Shown here: positions 1 to 10,629 of the stretch, piece by piece
Numbering within the stretch: the stretch's first letter is position 1
Layout: the number at the start of each line of letters is the position of its first letter
Origin: Crocinitomicaceae bacterium
GTDB lineage: Bacteria > Bacteroidota > Bacteroidia > Flavobacteriales_D > Crocinitomicaceae
Length of the DNA stretch: 34,884 nt
Assembly (NCBI GenBank): GCA_003247185.1
Contig: QKAV01000043.1
Location: 1-34,884, forward strand
Direction: 5' to 3'
The notes under the pieces: model-generated
What the model was told of the DNA's origin: nothing
Seen by the model: only the letters and a program-made list of their open reading frames with translations
The model's database searches: none
Program-made: the position numbers and the translations under genes

Positions 1-1
1 A

Positions 2-2635
2 CTGATGTCCAAACTCGGAGATAGCAGGTATAGTGAGATCAACAAACTCATCGTAAAATACGCGCGCTCCAAAATAGAAGAGGGCAATAAGTGGAACATT
101 AAGTCAGACCTCGTTAAGTTCAGTTCGATCATTGATGACGAGCGAAATAAAAAAGGCGTGGAAATGCTATTGCAAAATGACTTTTCATCTGAGCATTTTG
201 AAGGCATTACGCGAACAATGAATTCCATACGGGATACGTTATCTGAGAAATTTCAGCGCATTTTACCTGTTCTGGACCAGATTGATTCCAAGCTAATCCC
301 AGGTGGAAAAACTACAATTAACTCGCTTGTTTCGCGCGCAAATCAATCCGGATTTCCTACGGATGTTATTTTTACACCCAGCATTCATAAAAATCTGACT
401 GAACCTGAGAAGAAGGGCTTTCCTGATGAACTCGCAGTCTTATTATTTGAGGTTCAGGATTACTGGACCCAGAATCTGCATTTGTATGCCGCACTAAAAG
501 ACTTCCGGAAAAACTATTTCAATATGGCGCTGTTAAAGTTCATCGCTATTGAACTTATTGAAATGCGCAAAAACGAACGAATTGTCCGAATATCCGAATT
601 CAATGAGCTTATCGGAAAACTGATTCAAAATGAAGATGCACCATTCATCTATGAAAGACTTGGAAATAAGTTTCAGCACTTTCTTCTGGACGAGTTTCAG
701 GACACCTCGTTTATGCAGTGGCGAAATCTGATACCATTGATTCACAATTCACTTGCGAATGGGAGTCTGAATTTAATCGTTGGTGACGCGAAACAATCTA
801 TTTACAGATTTAAAAACGGACTTGCCGAACAATTTGTTGAACTTCCGGGAATTTACAATCCGGATCATGATCCAAAAATCGAACAGGAATCTTCATTTTT
901 CCGCTCAATGGGATTGAAATATGAATTGGATAGTAACTGGCGATCCAGTCCACTGATCGTTGAATTTAACAATGCCTTTTTTTCTGAACTCAGATCACAT
1001 CTATCTGAAAAAGGAAAAGATTTCTACAACGCAATCCAACAAAACCCCAGAAGGGAATTATCCGGTTACATTGAAATCATTTCTGATCCGGTGGAACTGA
1101 ATCCGGAAGAAACGCTACTGGAATTAGTCGGCGTAATAGACAACTGTCTGGAAAATGGATTTGCTCCCTCGGACATCTGCATTTTGGGTCCAACGAATAA
1201 ACTCTGCAGTTCATGGGCGCTTAACCTGACGAAAGCAGGATATAAAGTTGTTTCATCAGACTCGCTGCTGATAGATTCAGACCGCAGCGTTAAACTCCTG
1301 ATCAGTTATCTGAAATTGAGACAAAATCCTGCCGGCGAAACGCAGCAAAAGCAATTTGCGGCAGATTATCTGGAGCTTCATAATGGTGTTTCACTCTATA
1401 CAGACTATTATAATCCGGAAGCCAAAAACAAAAGTGAACGATTTGATTTTGACCAATTCCTGAAAGACCATTTTGAAAATGTATTTGCATTGAACCTCAG
1501 TTATGAGTCCTTATATGATTTGGTTCAGCAGTTCATCAATCTGGCTCATATCGATGAATTAAAGAATTCTTATGTACACCATCTTTCAGATACCATATAT
1601 GAATTCGAGCAGTTAAATGGCCCCGATTTATCAGGGTTTATTGAGTTTTATCAGGCAAACAAGAATAAACTTGCCGTTCAGGTTCCGGAAAGTGATGACG
1701 CACTGAAAATCATGACCTTCCACAAGTCAAAAGGATTAGAGTTTCCGGCGGTAATTATACCCACCACTACATTCAAAGAGAATTCCAGTAAGGAGTTTAT
1801 CTATGAGCATGACGATCTACTGATCTATAAAAAACCTGGTTCGAAAGAAGTATTACCGGAAGCCATGGCCATCTACCAGGAAGAAAACGATCAGACCTTT
1901 ATTGATGTTGTCAATTCAATCTACGTGGGAATGACAAGACCGGAAGAACGATTAATTGTGCTCAACTATGGACATTCCAATTCCTTCGCTCAGAGTTTTC
2001 ATCAGGTATTAAAAGAAATGGATGGCGCAGAGCTTGACGGGGACAGAGTTACTTACCGAACAGAAAATGTAAGCCGCAGTAAACATGCCGGCAGCAAAAA
2101 GACGGACAATTACATCCCTCATTCCGTAAAAGACCTTCTCTGGTTTCCCGACATTGCGCTTCAGGATAAAAGTGAACTGCTGGAAAATGACCTGCTGGAA
2201 AATGAACGACAGTATGGTATCCAATTTCACACGTTGATCGCCAATCTACCACTTCCTTTTGAAGAACATGATATTTCTTCTATCCTGAAATCAAAAATTG
2301 ACCTGGGAGAAATATCCGAGGCATACAGGGACCGTCTGTATTCAGATGCCAGGCAGATGATGGATAATGATTTGTTTAAAACCCTGATCAGCGAACGCAA
2401 GCAAGACTATTCCGAACTAACTCTTTTGACAGATACCGGTGAAGAATCCAGACCGGACAGAGTTGTCTTAAAAACAGATGCAACAATCGTAATCGATTTT
2501 AAAACCGGAAAACAGAATCAGAACAAACATGAAAAACAGGTTCGTTCTTACTGCAGTCTGCTCGAAGAAATGAATTACAATAATGTGGCCGGTTATCTTT
2601 ATTACACCGACAAGCATGAACTCTTAGCGGTCTGA
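2..2635 (+). CDS. AddA/RecB-like UvrD-family helicase-nuclease, C-terminal part (5' end outside window)
   Basis: The reading frame is open to the window edge, so the visible 876 residues from the first ATG (base 5) are only the C-terminal part. The Walker A motif that begins superfamily 1 helicases is not seen and should lie upstream. Visible, counted from that ATG: Walker B/motif II DEFQDT (229-234), motif III GDAKQSIYRF (260-269), motif IV-like NWRSS (about 313), motif V TFHKSKGLEF (about 570), motif VI YVGMTRPEERL (about 640), and a C-terminal PD-(D/E)XK nuclease with PDRVV then IDFKTGK (about 817-832) and a downstream Q-x3-Y. This is the architecture of AddA/RecB proteins, which unwind and resect double-strand breaks for recombination. 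The AddB-like partner is not in the window. AddA is the likely role; other UvrD-nuclease fusions are possible. The 3' end overlaps hutU tail to tail by 12 bases. Confidence 0.88.
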   Translation: MMSKLGDSRYSEINKLIVKYARSKIEEGNKWNIKSDLVKFSSIIDDERNKKGVEMLLQNDFSSEHFEGITRTMNSIRDTLSEKFQRILPVLDQIDSKLIPGGKTTINSLVSRANQSGFPTDVIFTPSIHKNLTEPEKKGFPDELAVLLFEVQDYWTQNLHLYAALKDFRKNYFNMALLKFIAIELIEMRKNERIVRISEFNELIGKLIQNEDAPFIYERLGNKFQHFLLDEFQDTSFMQWRNLIPLIHNSLANGSLNLIVGDAKQSIYRFKNGLAEQFVELPGIYNPDHDPKIEQESSFFRSMGLKYELDSNWRSSPLIVEFNNAFFSELRSHLSEKGKDFYNAIQQNPRRELSGYIEIISDPVELNPEETLLELVGVIDNCLENGFAPSDICILGPTNKLCSSWALNLTKAGYKVVSSDSLLIDSDRSVKLLISYLKLRQNPAGETQQKQFAADYLELHNGVSLYTDYYNPEAKNKSERFDFDQFLKDHFENVFALNLSYESLYDLVQQFINLAHIDELKNSYVHHLSDTIYEFEQLNGPDLSGFIEFYQANKNKLAVQVPESDDALKIMTFHKSKGLEFPAVIIPTTTFKENSSKEFIYEHDDLLIYKKPGSKEVLPEAMAIYQEENDQTFIDVVNSIYVGMTRPEERLIVLNYGHSNSFAQSFHQVLKEMDGAELDGDRVTYRTENVSRSKHAGSKKTDNYIPHSVKDLLWFPDIALQDKSELLENDLLENERQYGIQFHTLIANLPLPFEEHDISSILKSKIDLGEISEAYRDRLYSDARQMMDNDLFKTLISERKQDYSELTLLTDTGEESRPDRVVLKTDATIVIDFKTGKQNQNKHEKQVRSYCSLLEEMNYNNVAGYLYYTDKHELLAV

Positions 2636-4639
2636 CGTTACATTAAACGCATTTTCCAAAACTTCATCTGTTACCAGCTCGGGTACAGTAACCTTTAATT
2701 TCGGTTCTACTTCCATCGCTCTCTTTATCGCAAACATCGCCCCTTCATTTCGTGCCCAGCTTCTTCTTGCGATTCCATTATTGACATCCCAATGCAACAT
2801 CGATTTTAATCTTCGTTCCGAATCTTCAGATCCATCCAGCAACATTCCGAAACCTCCGTTGATAACTTCACCCCAGCCAACACCACCGCCATTATGAATA
2901 GAGACCCAGGTAGCTCCTCTAAAACTATCGCCGATCACATTTTGGATCGCCATGTCAGCCGTAAATCTGGAACCATCATAAATATTGGATGTTTCACGGA
3001 ATGGAGAATCTGTTCCTGATACGTCGTGATGGTCTCTACCCAACACAACCGGACCAATTTTACCTGCTTGTATGGCATCGTTGAATGCTTTAGCAATCTT
3101 CATTCGTCCTTCAGCATCAGCATATAGAATCCGTGCCTGAGAACCAACCACTAATTTGTTCTCCTGAGCACCTTTTATCCATTGTATGTTATCCGCCATT
3201 TGCTGTTGGATTTCAGCAGGACTGTTCTTCATAATCTCTTCTAAAACCTCACAAGCTATATCATCGGTTGCTTTAAGATCTTTAGAATCATTTGATGCGC
3301 ATACCCATCTGAACGGACCGAAGCCATAATCAAAACACATAGGTCCCATGATGTCCTGTACATAAGACGGATATTTGAAATCTATTCCATTCTCAGCCAT
3401 TACATCTGCACCTGCTCTGGATGCTTCCAACAAAAATGCGTTACCATAATCGAAGAAATAAGTGCCCTTAGCTGTATGTTTATTAATTGCAGCAGCATGT
3501 CTGCGCAACGATTCCTGTACTTTCAGCTTAAATTGTTCAGGATCAACCGCCATCATCTCATTCGACGCTTCAAACGACATTCCTGCAGGATAATAACCTC
3601 CCGCCCACGGATTGTGTAACGAAGTTTGATCTGATCCCAGATCAATATGTATAGATTCCTGATCGAATTTCTCCCAAACCTCAACAATATTTCCAAGATA
3701 TGCGATTGAAACCACTTCCTTGTTCTCCTGTGCAACTCTTACTCTGTCAACCAATTGGTCAAGATCTGAGATAACTTCGTTCACCCAGCCCTGTTCATTT
3801 CTAATCCTCGTGATTTTGGGATTCACTTCAGCACAAACCGTAATGCAGCCTGCAATAGTTCCTGCCTTCGGCTGAGCACCACTCATCCCCCCTAATCCGG
3901 AAGTAACAAACAATGAACCTGCCGGATCTTTCTTTATCTTTCTGAAGCCATTAAGTACAGTGATCGTTGTTCCGTGAACAATCCCCTGCGGACCAATATA
4001 CATGTATGATCCTGCGGTCATCTGTCCATACTGCGTTACGCCAAGTGCATTGAACTTTTCCCAATCATCCGGCTTGGAATAATTCGGAATCATCATACCA
4101 TTTGTTACAACAACTCTTGGCGCATCCTTGTGCGAAGGGAAAAGCCCCATCGGATGTCCGGAATACATTACCAGTGTTTGTTCGTCCGTCATTTCCGACA
4201 GATACTTCATCGTCAGACGATATTGAATCCAATTCTGAAAAACTGCTCCGTTTCCTCCGTAAGTGATTAACTCATGTGGATGTTGTGCAACCGCATAATC
4301 CAGATTATTCTGAATCATCAGCATAATCGCTTTCGCCTGTTGGCTTTTTCCCGGATAATCCTCTATGTTTCTGGCGTGCATTGTATAATCCGGACGAAAG
4401 CGATACATATAGATTCTTCCGTATGTTTCTAATTCTTCAGCAAACTCCTTCGCCAATTCCTTATGAAATTTAACAGGAAAATATCGCAGCGCATTTCGAA
4501 CAGCCAATTTCTTCTCTTCTATGGTCAAAATGTCCTTTCTTTTTGGAGCATGATTCAAAGACGTATCATATTCCTTTCTTTCAGGAAGTTCCGACGGTAT
4601 CCCTTCCACAATTGCTGTTCTAAACAAATCCAAATTCAT
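2624..4639 (-). CDS. hutU: Urocanate hydratase (urocanase), long form
   Basis: Converts urocanate to 4-imidazolone-5-propionate, the second step of histidine degradation, in the cytoplasm with tightly bound NAD+. At 671 residues it is about 110 longer than classical urocanases (about 555). Family segments are clear: GHPMGLFPSH (161-170), SGLGGMSGAQPKAGTIAG (247-264, the NAD+ region), FDYGFGPFRW (436-445), GRDHHDVSGTDSPFRE (534-549) and SIHNGGGVGWGE (580-591). The classical active-site signature FQGLPxRICW corresponds here to VVGSQARILY (497-506), so the signature cysteine is leucine 505. That is either a subfamily trait or a sign of altered catalysis. No hutH, hutI or hutG is in the window. 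The ATG at 4639 follows a convincing promoter at 4655-4684. Identity is firm; catalytic details are inferred. Confidence 0.9.
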   Translation of the reverse strand: MNLDLFRTAIVEGIPSELPERKEYDTSLNHAPKRKDILTIEEKKLAVRNALRYFPVKFHKELAKEFAEELETYGRIYMYRFRPDYTMHARNIEDYPGKSQQAKAIMLMIQNNLDYAVAQHPHELITYGGNGAVFQNWIQYRLTMKYLSEMTDEQTLVMYSGHPMGLFPSHKDAPRVVVTNGMMIPNYSKPDDWEKFNALGVTQYGQMTAGSYMYIGPQGIVHGTTITVLNGFRKIKKDPAGSLFVTSGLGGMSGAQPKAGTIAGCITVCAEVNPKITRIRNEQGWVNEVISDLDQLVDRVRVAQENKEVVSIAYLGNIVEVWEKFDQESIHIDLGSDQTSLHNPWAGGYYPAGMSFEASNEMMAVDPEQFKLKVQESLRRHAAAINKHTAKGTYFFDYGNAFLLEASRAGADVMAENGIDFKYPSYVQDIMGPMCFDYGFGPFRWVCASNDSKDLKATDDIACEVLEEIMKNSPAEIQQQMADNIQWIKGAQENKLVVGSQARILYADAEGRMKIAKAFNDAIQAGKIGPVVLGRDHHDVSGTDSPFRETSNIYDGSRFTADMAIQNVIGDSFRGATWVSIHNGGGVGWGEVINGGFGMLLDGSEDSERRLKSMLHWDVNNGIARRSWARNEGAMFAIKRAMEVEPKLKVTVPELVTDEVLENAFNVTSDR

Positions 4640-4654
4640 CCGTTATCTTTTTTG

Positions 4655-4684
4655 CAAATCTAGTTAATTAAAAAGCCCCGACAA
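4655..4684 (-). promoter_or_regulatory. hutU promoter, Bacteroidota type
   Basis: On the minus strand, TTG (4684-4682) is followed after exactly 19 bases by TAGATTTG (4662-4655), fitting the Bacteroidota consensus TTG-N19-TAnnTTTG. Transcription would start near 4651, giving a leader of about 12 bases before the ATG at 4639. The -33 TTG lies in the loop region of the terminator of the upstream gene, so the two signals share DNA. Confidence 0.6.
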
Positions 4685-4695
4685 TTGTCAGGGCT
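4669..4695 (-). terminator. Intrinsic terminator of the glycine-rich T9SS protein gene
   Basis: Bases 4674-4678 pair with 4691-4695 and 4680-4682 with 4687-4689, with one mismatch between them and an AATT loop. Read on the minus strand, the stem is followed by a run of T (4674-4670). It lies 21 bases after the stop codon of the upstream gene at 4716 and before hutU. Confidence 0.8.
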
Positions 4696-4715
4696 CTGCT
4701 TAAATTTATTTTGTA

Positions 4716-7313
4716 CTATTTGATTATAGTAACATGTCCATTATAGGTGTACTTCGCATCGTTCAATACATCCTTCGTTTCAATAGTCCATGTGTATGTC
4801 CCGATCGGCAGTTTGACACCTGCAAACGTTCCGTCCCATGGTACTTCGATGTCATGACTTTCCCACACAACTTCTCCCCATCTGTCAAATACAAGCAATT
4901 CAAAATCATAGATATCAATTCCTTCCATATACACGCGCCAGCCCTGATTAAATTCATCCCCGTCAGGAGTAAAGGCATTAGGAGCATAAATCAGTACTTC
5001 AGGCAATACAACGAGTTCATAATCGATCGTATCCTTACATCCCAATTCAGATGTCACAATCAGCGAAACATAATAGGTTCCCGTTTGCCCGTCAGGGAAT
5101 TGTGTGATAACTGTTTCTTCATTACTTGTTGAAGGATATGCTGATTCAAAGTACCAATCATACTCATTTGCAAGTGTTGAAGTACTGGTGAATATCACCT
5201 GTGTATTAAACATTTTTACTGGATTCGGTGAGTGCTGGAAATTAGCAACAGGCTTTGGTTTAACATTCAAGGCTGCTGTAAAAGTAGTTGAGTCAATACA
5301 TCCCAAATAAGATGTAATAATCATTTGAATATCGTACGTTCCTTCATAAAATTCCGGCGTCACGATCGTATCCATATTGACATACTCGTAATGTCCGTCA
5401 ACTAACCAGTAATTATATTGAGACAATGCAGGGTCAGTTGTATTCACAATATGGAACACTGCCGGTTCACATTGCTCCGGATCCAGTACTTCATATTGTG
5501 GAACCGGTAATGGCGCTACATACACGTTTGTTGTCATAACCAATGGCGTTGTTTCACAGCCATCCGTAATTGTTACCGTGTAATCCTGAGTTACAGGAGG
5601 ATTTACACTAAACTGATGCATTGTATTTGGCCCTGACTGTGTTTCACCTGACGACCAGACAAAGTTGTATGGTGCACCAATTCCTCCTGAAACATCTGCC
5701 CAAACATCTGTTGGATACCCCGGACAAATCGTATCAAAAGGTGAAATATTCCCTGCTAACGGCGGATACATACTTACATCAATCGTTTCCGTAGGAGATG
5801 TACATCCATTCGGACTTTCCACATATACGGAGTACGAAGAATTAATTGTCGGATTAACCTGTTGAGTTGCCCCGGTATTTGAAGTGAAATCCCAGTGGTA
5901 CATGTACGGGCCACCGCCGCCACCTGAACCTGCTGCCACAAGCGTCGCTGTTCCGTTTTCACATACTGTTGTATCTGAACTCACAACTATAGAAGGATCT
6001 CTATAGACAGTTACTGTAAATGTCTCTGCCGGACCAGTACAAATCGCATTTGTAGGCGTAACCGATATCGTTCCTATTTGATCAGCTGAAGTTGCATTAC
6101 CATAGAATGCGATAATATTACCATTACCTTGTGGCCCCAATCCAATAGCCGTATTCGTATTTGACCAATGATACGTAGAGTTGGGATCATTTCCTGTAAA
6201 TGCAGGAACGTTTACAACTTCTCCCCTACAAACCACAATATCTGAAATAGGATCAACTATTGGTGATTGATAAACCACTACATCTGTCGTAGCACTCAAT
6301 ATACCCGGACAGTTCGGATCAGTTACCGTTACTGTATAAGTTCCATTATAAGCTGTTGTAGAATTCGGTATTACCGGGTTTTGAGAATTTGATGTAAATC
6401 CGTTTGGTCCGGTCCACGAGTAATTAGATCCTCCGGAAGCAGACAACTGAATATTTTGACCTGAACAATATGGCCCGGAGTTAGAAGCATTTGCTGACAA
6501 TCCTCCGTTGAATGTAAACGTAACATAACCATTTCCGGTATTTGTCCCTGAACTACAAGATCCACCTGTTGGTACGAGGCTTGATCCGCCACCGCCACCG
6601 CCACCGCCGGCGAATGAAGTTAAACTGATATTATCGGAACCGCCGCCACCGCCGCCGTAGTATCCACCACCGCCGCCGCCGCCCGGATTATTTCCGTATC
6701 CAACATCTACACCTCCAGCTCCTCCTTGTCCAAAAGATCCGCTACCTCCGGTTCCTCCTCCACTTGTCCATGGAGTTCCACCGGAACCACCCGCGGTTGA
6801 AGTTCCTCCATTACCACCGTAACCGTATGTTGTTTCGCCGGTGCCGCCTATCGGGCAGCCACCATTTCCTCCCATTCCTACCTGATCTCCTCCTCCGGTA
6901 CCGCCACCGCCGCCGGCAACAGCAATTGCATTCATCAAACCTCCAGGTGCTAATGATATTGCGGAATAACCTCCTCCGGCACATGACGAAAGACCGATAC
7001 CCGACGGTTGACCTGAACCTCCTCCACCAAATCCTGCTGTCGGACATCCACCCTGCTCGCCGATACTGATCTCCAAAACCTGACCGGGAGTTACACTTAT
7101 CGTTGCCGTAACTACAGCTCCGTTTCCACCATTCACTCCCCCTCCTTCTGCTCCTGCTACAACTACATCAACAGACTGAACACAGTTCGGAACTGTCCAT
7201 GTATAAGTACCACCAGTATTATAGTTAACGACTGTCTGAGCAGACGAAAAATTTGCTATAAAAAAAGAAAATAAAACGAGCTTAGCCGATTTAAATATAT
7301 GCATCACATTCAT
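4716..7313 (-). CDS. Secreted glycine-rich, Ig/PKD-domain protein with T9SS type B C-terminal sorting domain
   Basis: 865 residues. A signal peptide (about 1-25, ending FSSAQ) is followed by a strongly glycine-rich region (about 50-270) with runs of up to eight glycines, then several Ig/PKD-like beta modules of about 80-90 residues (including SYSVYVESPNGC and PKPVANFQHSPNPV). The last 90 residues (776-865) match the gliding-motility-associated CHU_C domain: NAFTPDGDEFNQ, then FDRWGEVVWES, then a P-x-GTYTW stretch. That domain sends proteins through the type IX secretion system to the cell surface or medium. The partner or substrate is unknown; adhesion or a surface-matrix role is an inference from the architecture. 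The nearest upstream gene is eno, 119 bases away; its own terminator follows. Glycine codons create a CCG/CCA triplet tract at 6586-6684. Confidence 0.88.
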   Translation of the reverse strand: MNVMHIFKSAKLVLFSFFIANFSSAQTVVNYNTGGTYTWTVPNCVQSVDVVVAGAEGGGVNGGNGAVVTATISVTPGQVLEISIGEQGGCPTAGFGGGGSGQPSGIGLSSCAGGGYSAISLAPGGLMNAIAVAGGGGGTGGGDQVGMGGNGGCPIGGTGETTYGYGGNGGTSTAGGSGGTPWTSGGGTGGSGSFGQGGAGGVDVGYGNNPGGGGGGGYYGGGGGGSDNISLTSFAGGGGGGGGSSLVPTGGSCSSGTNTGNGYVTFTFNGGLSANASNSGPYCSGQNIQLSASGGSNYSWTGPNGFTSNSQNPVIPNSTTAYNGTYTVTVTDPNCPGILSATTDVVVYQSPIVDPISDIVVCRGEVVNVPAFTGNDPNSTYHWSNTNTAIGLGPQGNGNIIAFYGNATSADQIGTISVTPTNAICTGPAETFTVTVYRDPSIVVSSDTTVCENGTATLVAAGSGGGGGPYMYHWDFTSNTGATQQVNPTINSSYSVYVESPNGCTSPTETIDVSMYPPLAGNISPFDTICPGYPTDVWADVSGGIGAPYNFVWSSGETQSGPNTMHQFSVNPPVTQDYTVTITDGCETTPLVMTTNVYVAPLPVPQYEVLDPEQCEPAVFHIVNTTDPALSQYNYWLVDGHYEYVNMDTIVTPEFYEGTYDIQMIITSYLGCIDSTTFTAALNVKPKPVANFQHSPNPVKMFNTQVIFTSTSTLANEYDWYFESAYPSTSNEETVITQFPDGQTGTYYVSLIVTSELGCKDTIDYELVVLPEVLIYAPNAFTPDGDEFNQGWRVYMEGIDIYDFELLVFDRWGEVVWESHDIEVPWDGTFAGVKLPIGTYTWTIETKDVLNDAKYTYNGHVTIIK
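6586..6684. repeat. CCG/CCA triplet-rich low-complexity tracts inside the glycine-rich gene
   Basis: Three tracts of repeated CCG/CCA triplets (6586-6612, 6640-6657, 6664-6684) encode runs of glycine on the minus strand. The period is three bases, so slippage would add or remove glycines without shifting the frame. Confidence 0.75.
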
Positions 7314-7432
7314 TTGTTAAGTAGACGTAACTCCCCTATGAAGGTTGCGTCAACTTTTTAGGTAATGGCGCGAAATTACACCAACTAAACCGAGTTAATG
7401 CATAATTGTTAAAAAACAAACAACTCGAAAAC

Positions 7433-9819
<2,387 letters not shown>

Positions 9820-9834
9820 ATTTCAAATTTTGGA

Positions 9835-9842
9835 CAAATTTA
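9835..9842 (-). promoter_or_regulatory. Candidate carA-eno promoter -7 box
   Basis: TAAATTTG on the minus strand (9842-9835) fits the Bacteroidota TAnnTTTG element, 15 bases upstream of the carA ATG. The -33 position 19 bases further up reads TGG rather than TTG, so this is a partial match. Its place between a terminator and a start codon supports it. Confidence 0.4.
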
Positions 9843-9878
9843 CTATTCAAATTTGATAAACCCATTTAGTTAGGGCAT

Positions 9879-9908
9879 AAAAAAAAGGCGCCCGAATTGA
9901 GCGCCTTT
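9879..9908 (-). terminator. Intrinsic terminator at the end of the ribosomal superoperon
   Basis: GGCGC (9887-9891) pairs with GCGCC (9901-9905) around a 9-base loop, and the stem is extended by three A:T pairs. On the minus strand it is followed by eight T (9886-9879). It begins 16 bases after the rplQ stop codon, with carA starting afterwards. Confidence 0.88.
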
Positions 9909-9924
9909 CATTTTATCATAAGAA

Positions 9925-10536
9925 TTACTTCTCTTTTTCTTCTGAGTCATCCTCAGCTTTAGGCTCTTCAGTAGCTTCCTCTTCACTTGAAGTCTCTGCT
10001 TCCTCAGCAACTGTCTCCTCAACAACTTCTGCTTCTGCTACTGTTTCTTCACCAGCTACTTCATCAGTTGTTTCCTCAGTTACAGTCTCTTCAACCGCTG
10101 CTTCAGGAGCAGCTGTCTTAACACCACCTCTACGTGAACGACGAGTTGTTTTCTTAGCCTTATCATTTGTGTATAGTTCGTTGAAGTCAACCAACTCGAT
10201 CATACACATTTCTGCATTATCTCCCAAACGATATCCTGTACGAATGATACGTGTATATCCTCCCGGACGATCTGCAATCTTAGGCGCAACTTCTCTGAAC
10301 AATTCAGTTACAGCATTCTTGTTTTGCAATTCACTGAATACAATACGACGTGAGTGAGTTGAATCTGTTTTTGACTTTGTCAAAAGTGGTTCAATGTAAA
10401 CTCTCAACGCCTTTGCCTTAGCAACCGTTGTATTGATTCTTTTGTGCTCGATCAAAGAACAAGCCATGTTAGAAAGCATTGCTTTTCTGTGCGCTGCTTT
10501 ACGACCTAAGTGGTTAATTTTCTTACCGTGTCTCAT
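9925..10536 (-). CDS. rplQ: 50S ribosomal protein L17 with long acidic C-terminal tail
   Basis: Residues 1-122 are a normal L17 ([20 protein letters not shown] start, [15 protein letters not shown] near 97-110), which binds 23S rRNA at the exit-tunnel side of the large subunit. The protein then continues through a basic linker (about 124-140) into a tail of about 60 residues rich in Glu, Val, Thr and Ala, in which nearly half the residues are acidic (total 203 against about 120-130 in E. coli). The tail is low complexity and probably disordered; its function is unknown. It is the last gene of the superoperon, separated from rpoA by an unusually long 92-base structured spacer and followed by a strong terminator. 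Confidence 0.97.
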   Translation of the reverse strand: MRHGKKINHLGRKAAHRKAMLSNMACSLIEHKRINTTVAKAKALRVYIEPLLTKSKTDSTHSRRIVFSELQNKNAVTELFREVAPKIADRPGGYTRIIRTGYRLGDNAEMCMIELVDFNELYTNDKAKKTTRRSRRGGVKTAAPEAAVEETVTEETTDEVAGEETVAEAEVVEETVAEEAETSSEEEATEEPKAEDDSEEKEK

Positions 10537-10558
10537 TTTGTAAAATTTCGTAAGTAAC

Positions 10559-10629
10559 GGTTAGCTGGATTGTGTATCGCCCAAAGCCAGCCACCTATTA
10601 CGCCATTGTTATTAAATTATCAGCGATAC
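10559..10629 (-). promoter_or_regulatory. Structured rpoA-rplQ spacer, candidate pseudoknot regulatory RNA
   Basis: In the transcript a stem forms between bases 10587-10595 and 10559-10568 (nine pairs with one bulge and one wobble), closing an 18-base loop. That loop holds GCGATAC (minus-strand reading of 10580-10574), which is perfectly complementary to GTATCGC (10629-10623) at the rpoA stop codon. Loop-to-upstream pairing would make a pseudoknot just before rplQ. No T run follows, so it is not a terminator. Confidence 0.5.

Noticed and set aside
299-316. GGKTT in the first gene as a possible Walker A motif
   Set aside because: It lies after the expected position, lacks the GxxxxGK[T/S] spacing, and the true motif should be upstream of the window edge.
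4734-5132. A 132-codon plus-strand frame over the sorting domain of the T9SS protein
   Set aside because: Antisense to a well-supported domain; translation looks random.
6586-6684. Repeats that at first look like a CRISPR-type array
   Set aside because: Period is three bases with no spacers; it is a glycine-codon tract inside a gene.
6764-7069. Open frames of up to about 100 codons antisense to the glycine-rich gene
   Set aside because: They arise from the repetitive GC-rich codons of the real gene; the translations are Arg/His/Leu-rich and resemble no family.
7314-7432. Promoter or terminator in the gap between eno and the T9SS protein gene
   Set aside because: Only a weak TAATTTCG-like -7 match (7371-7378, minus strand) without a -33 element, and no stable stem with a T run was found.
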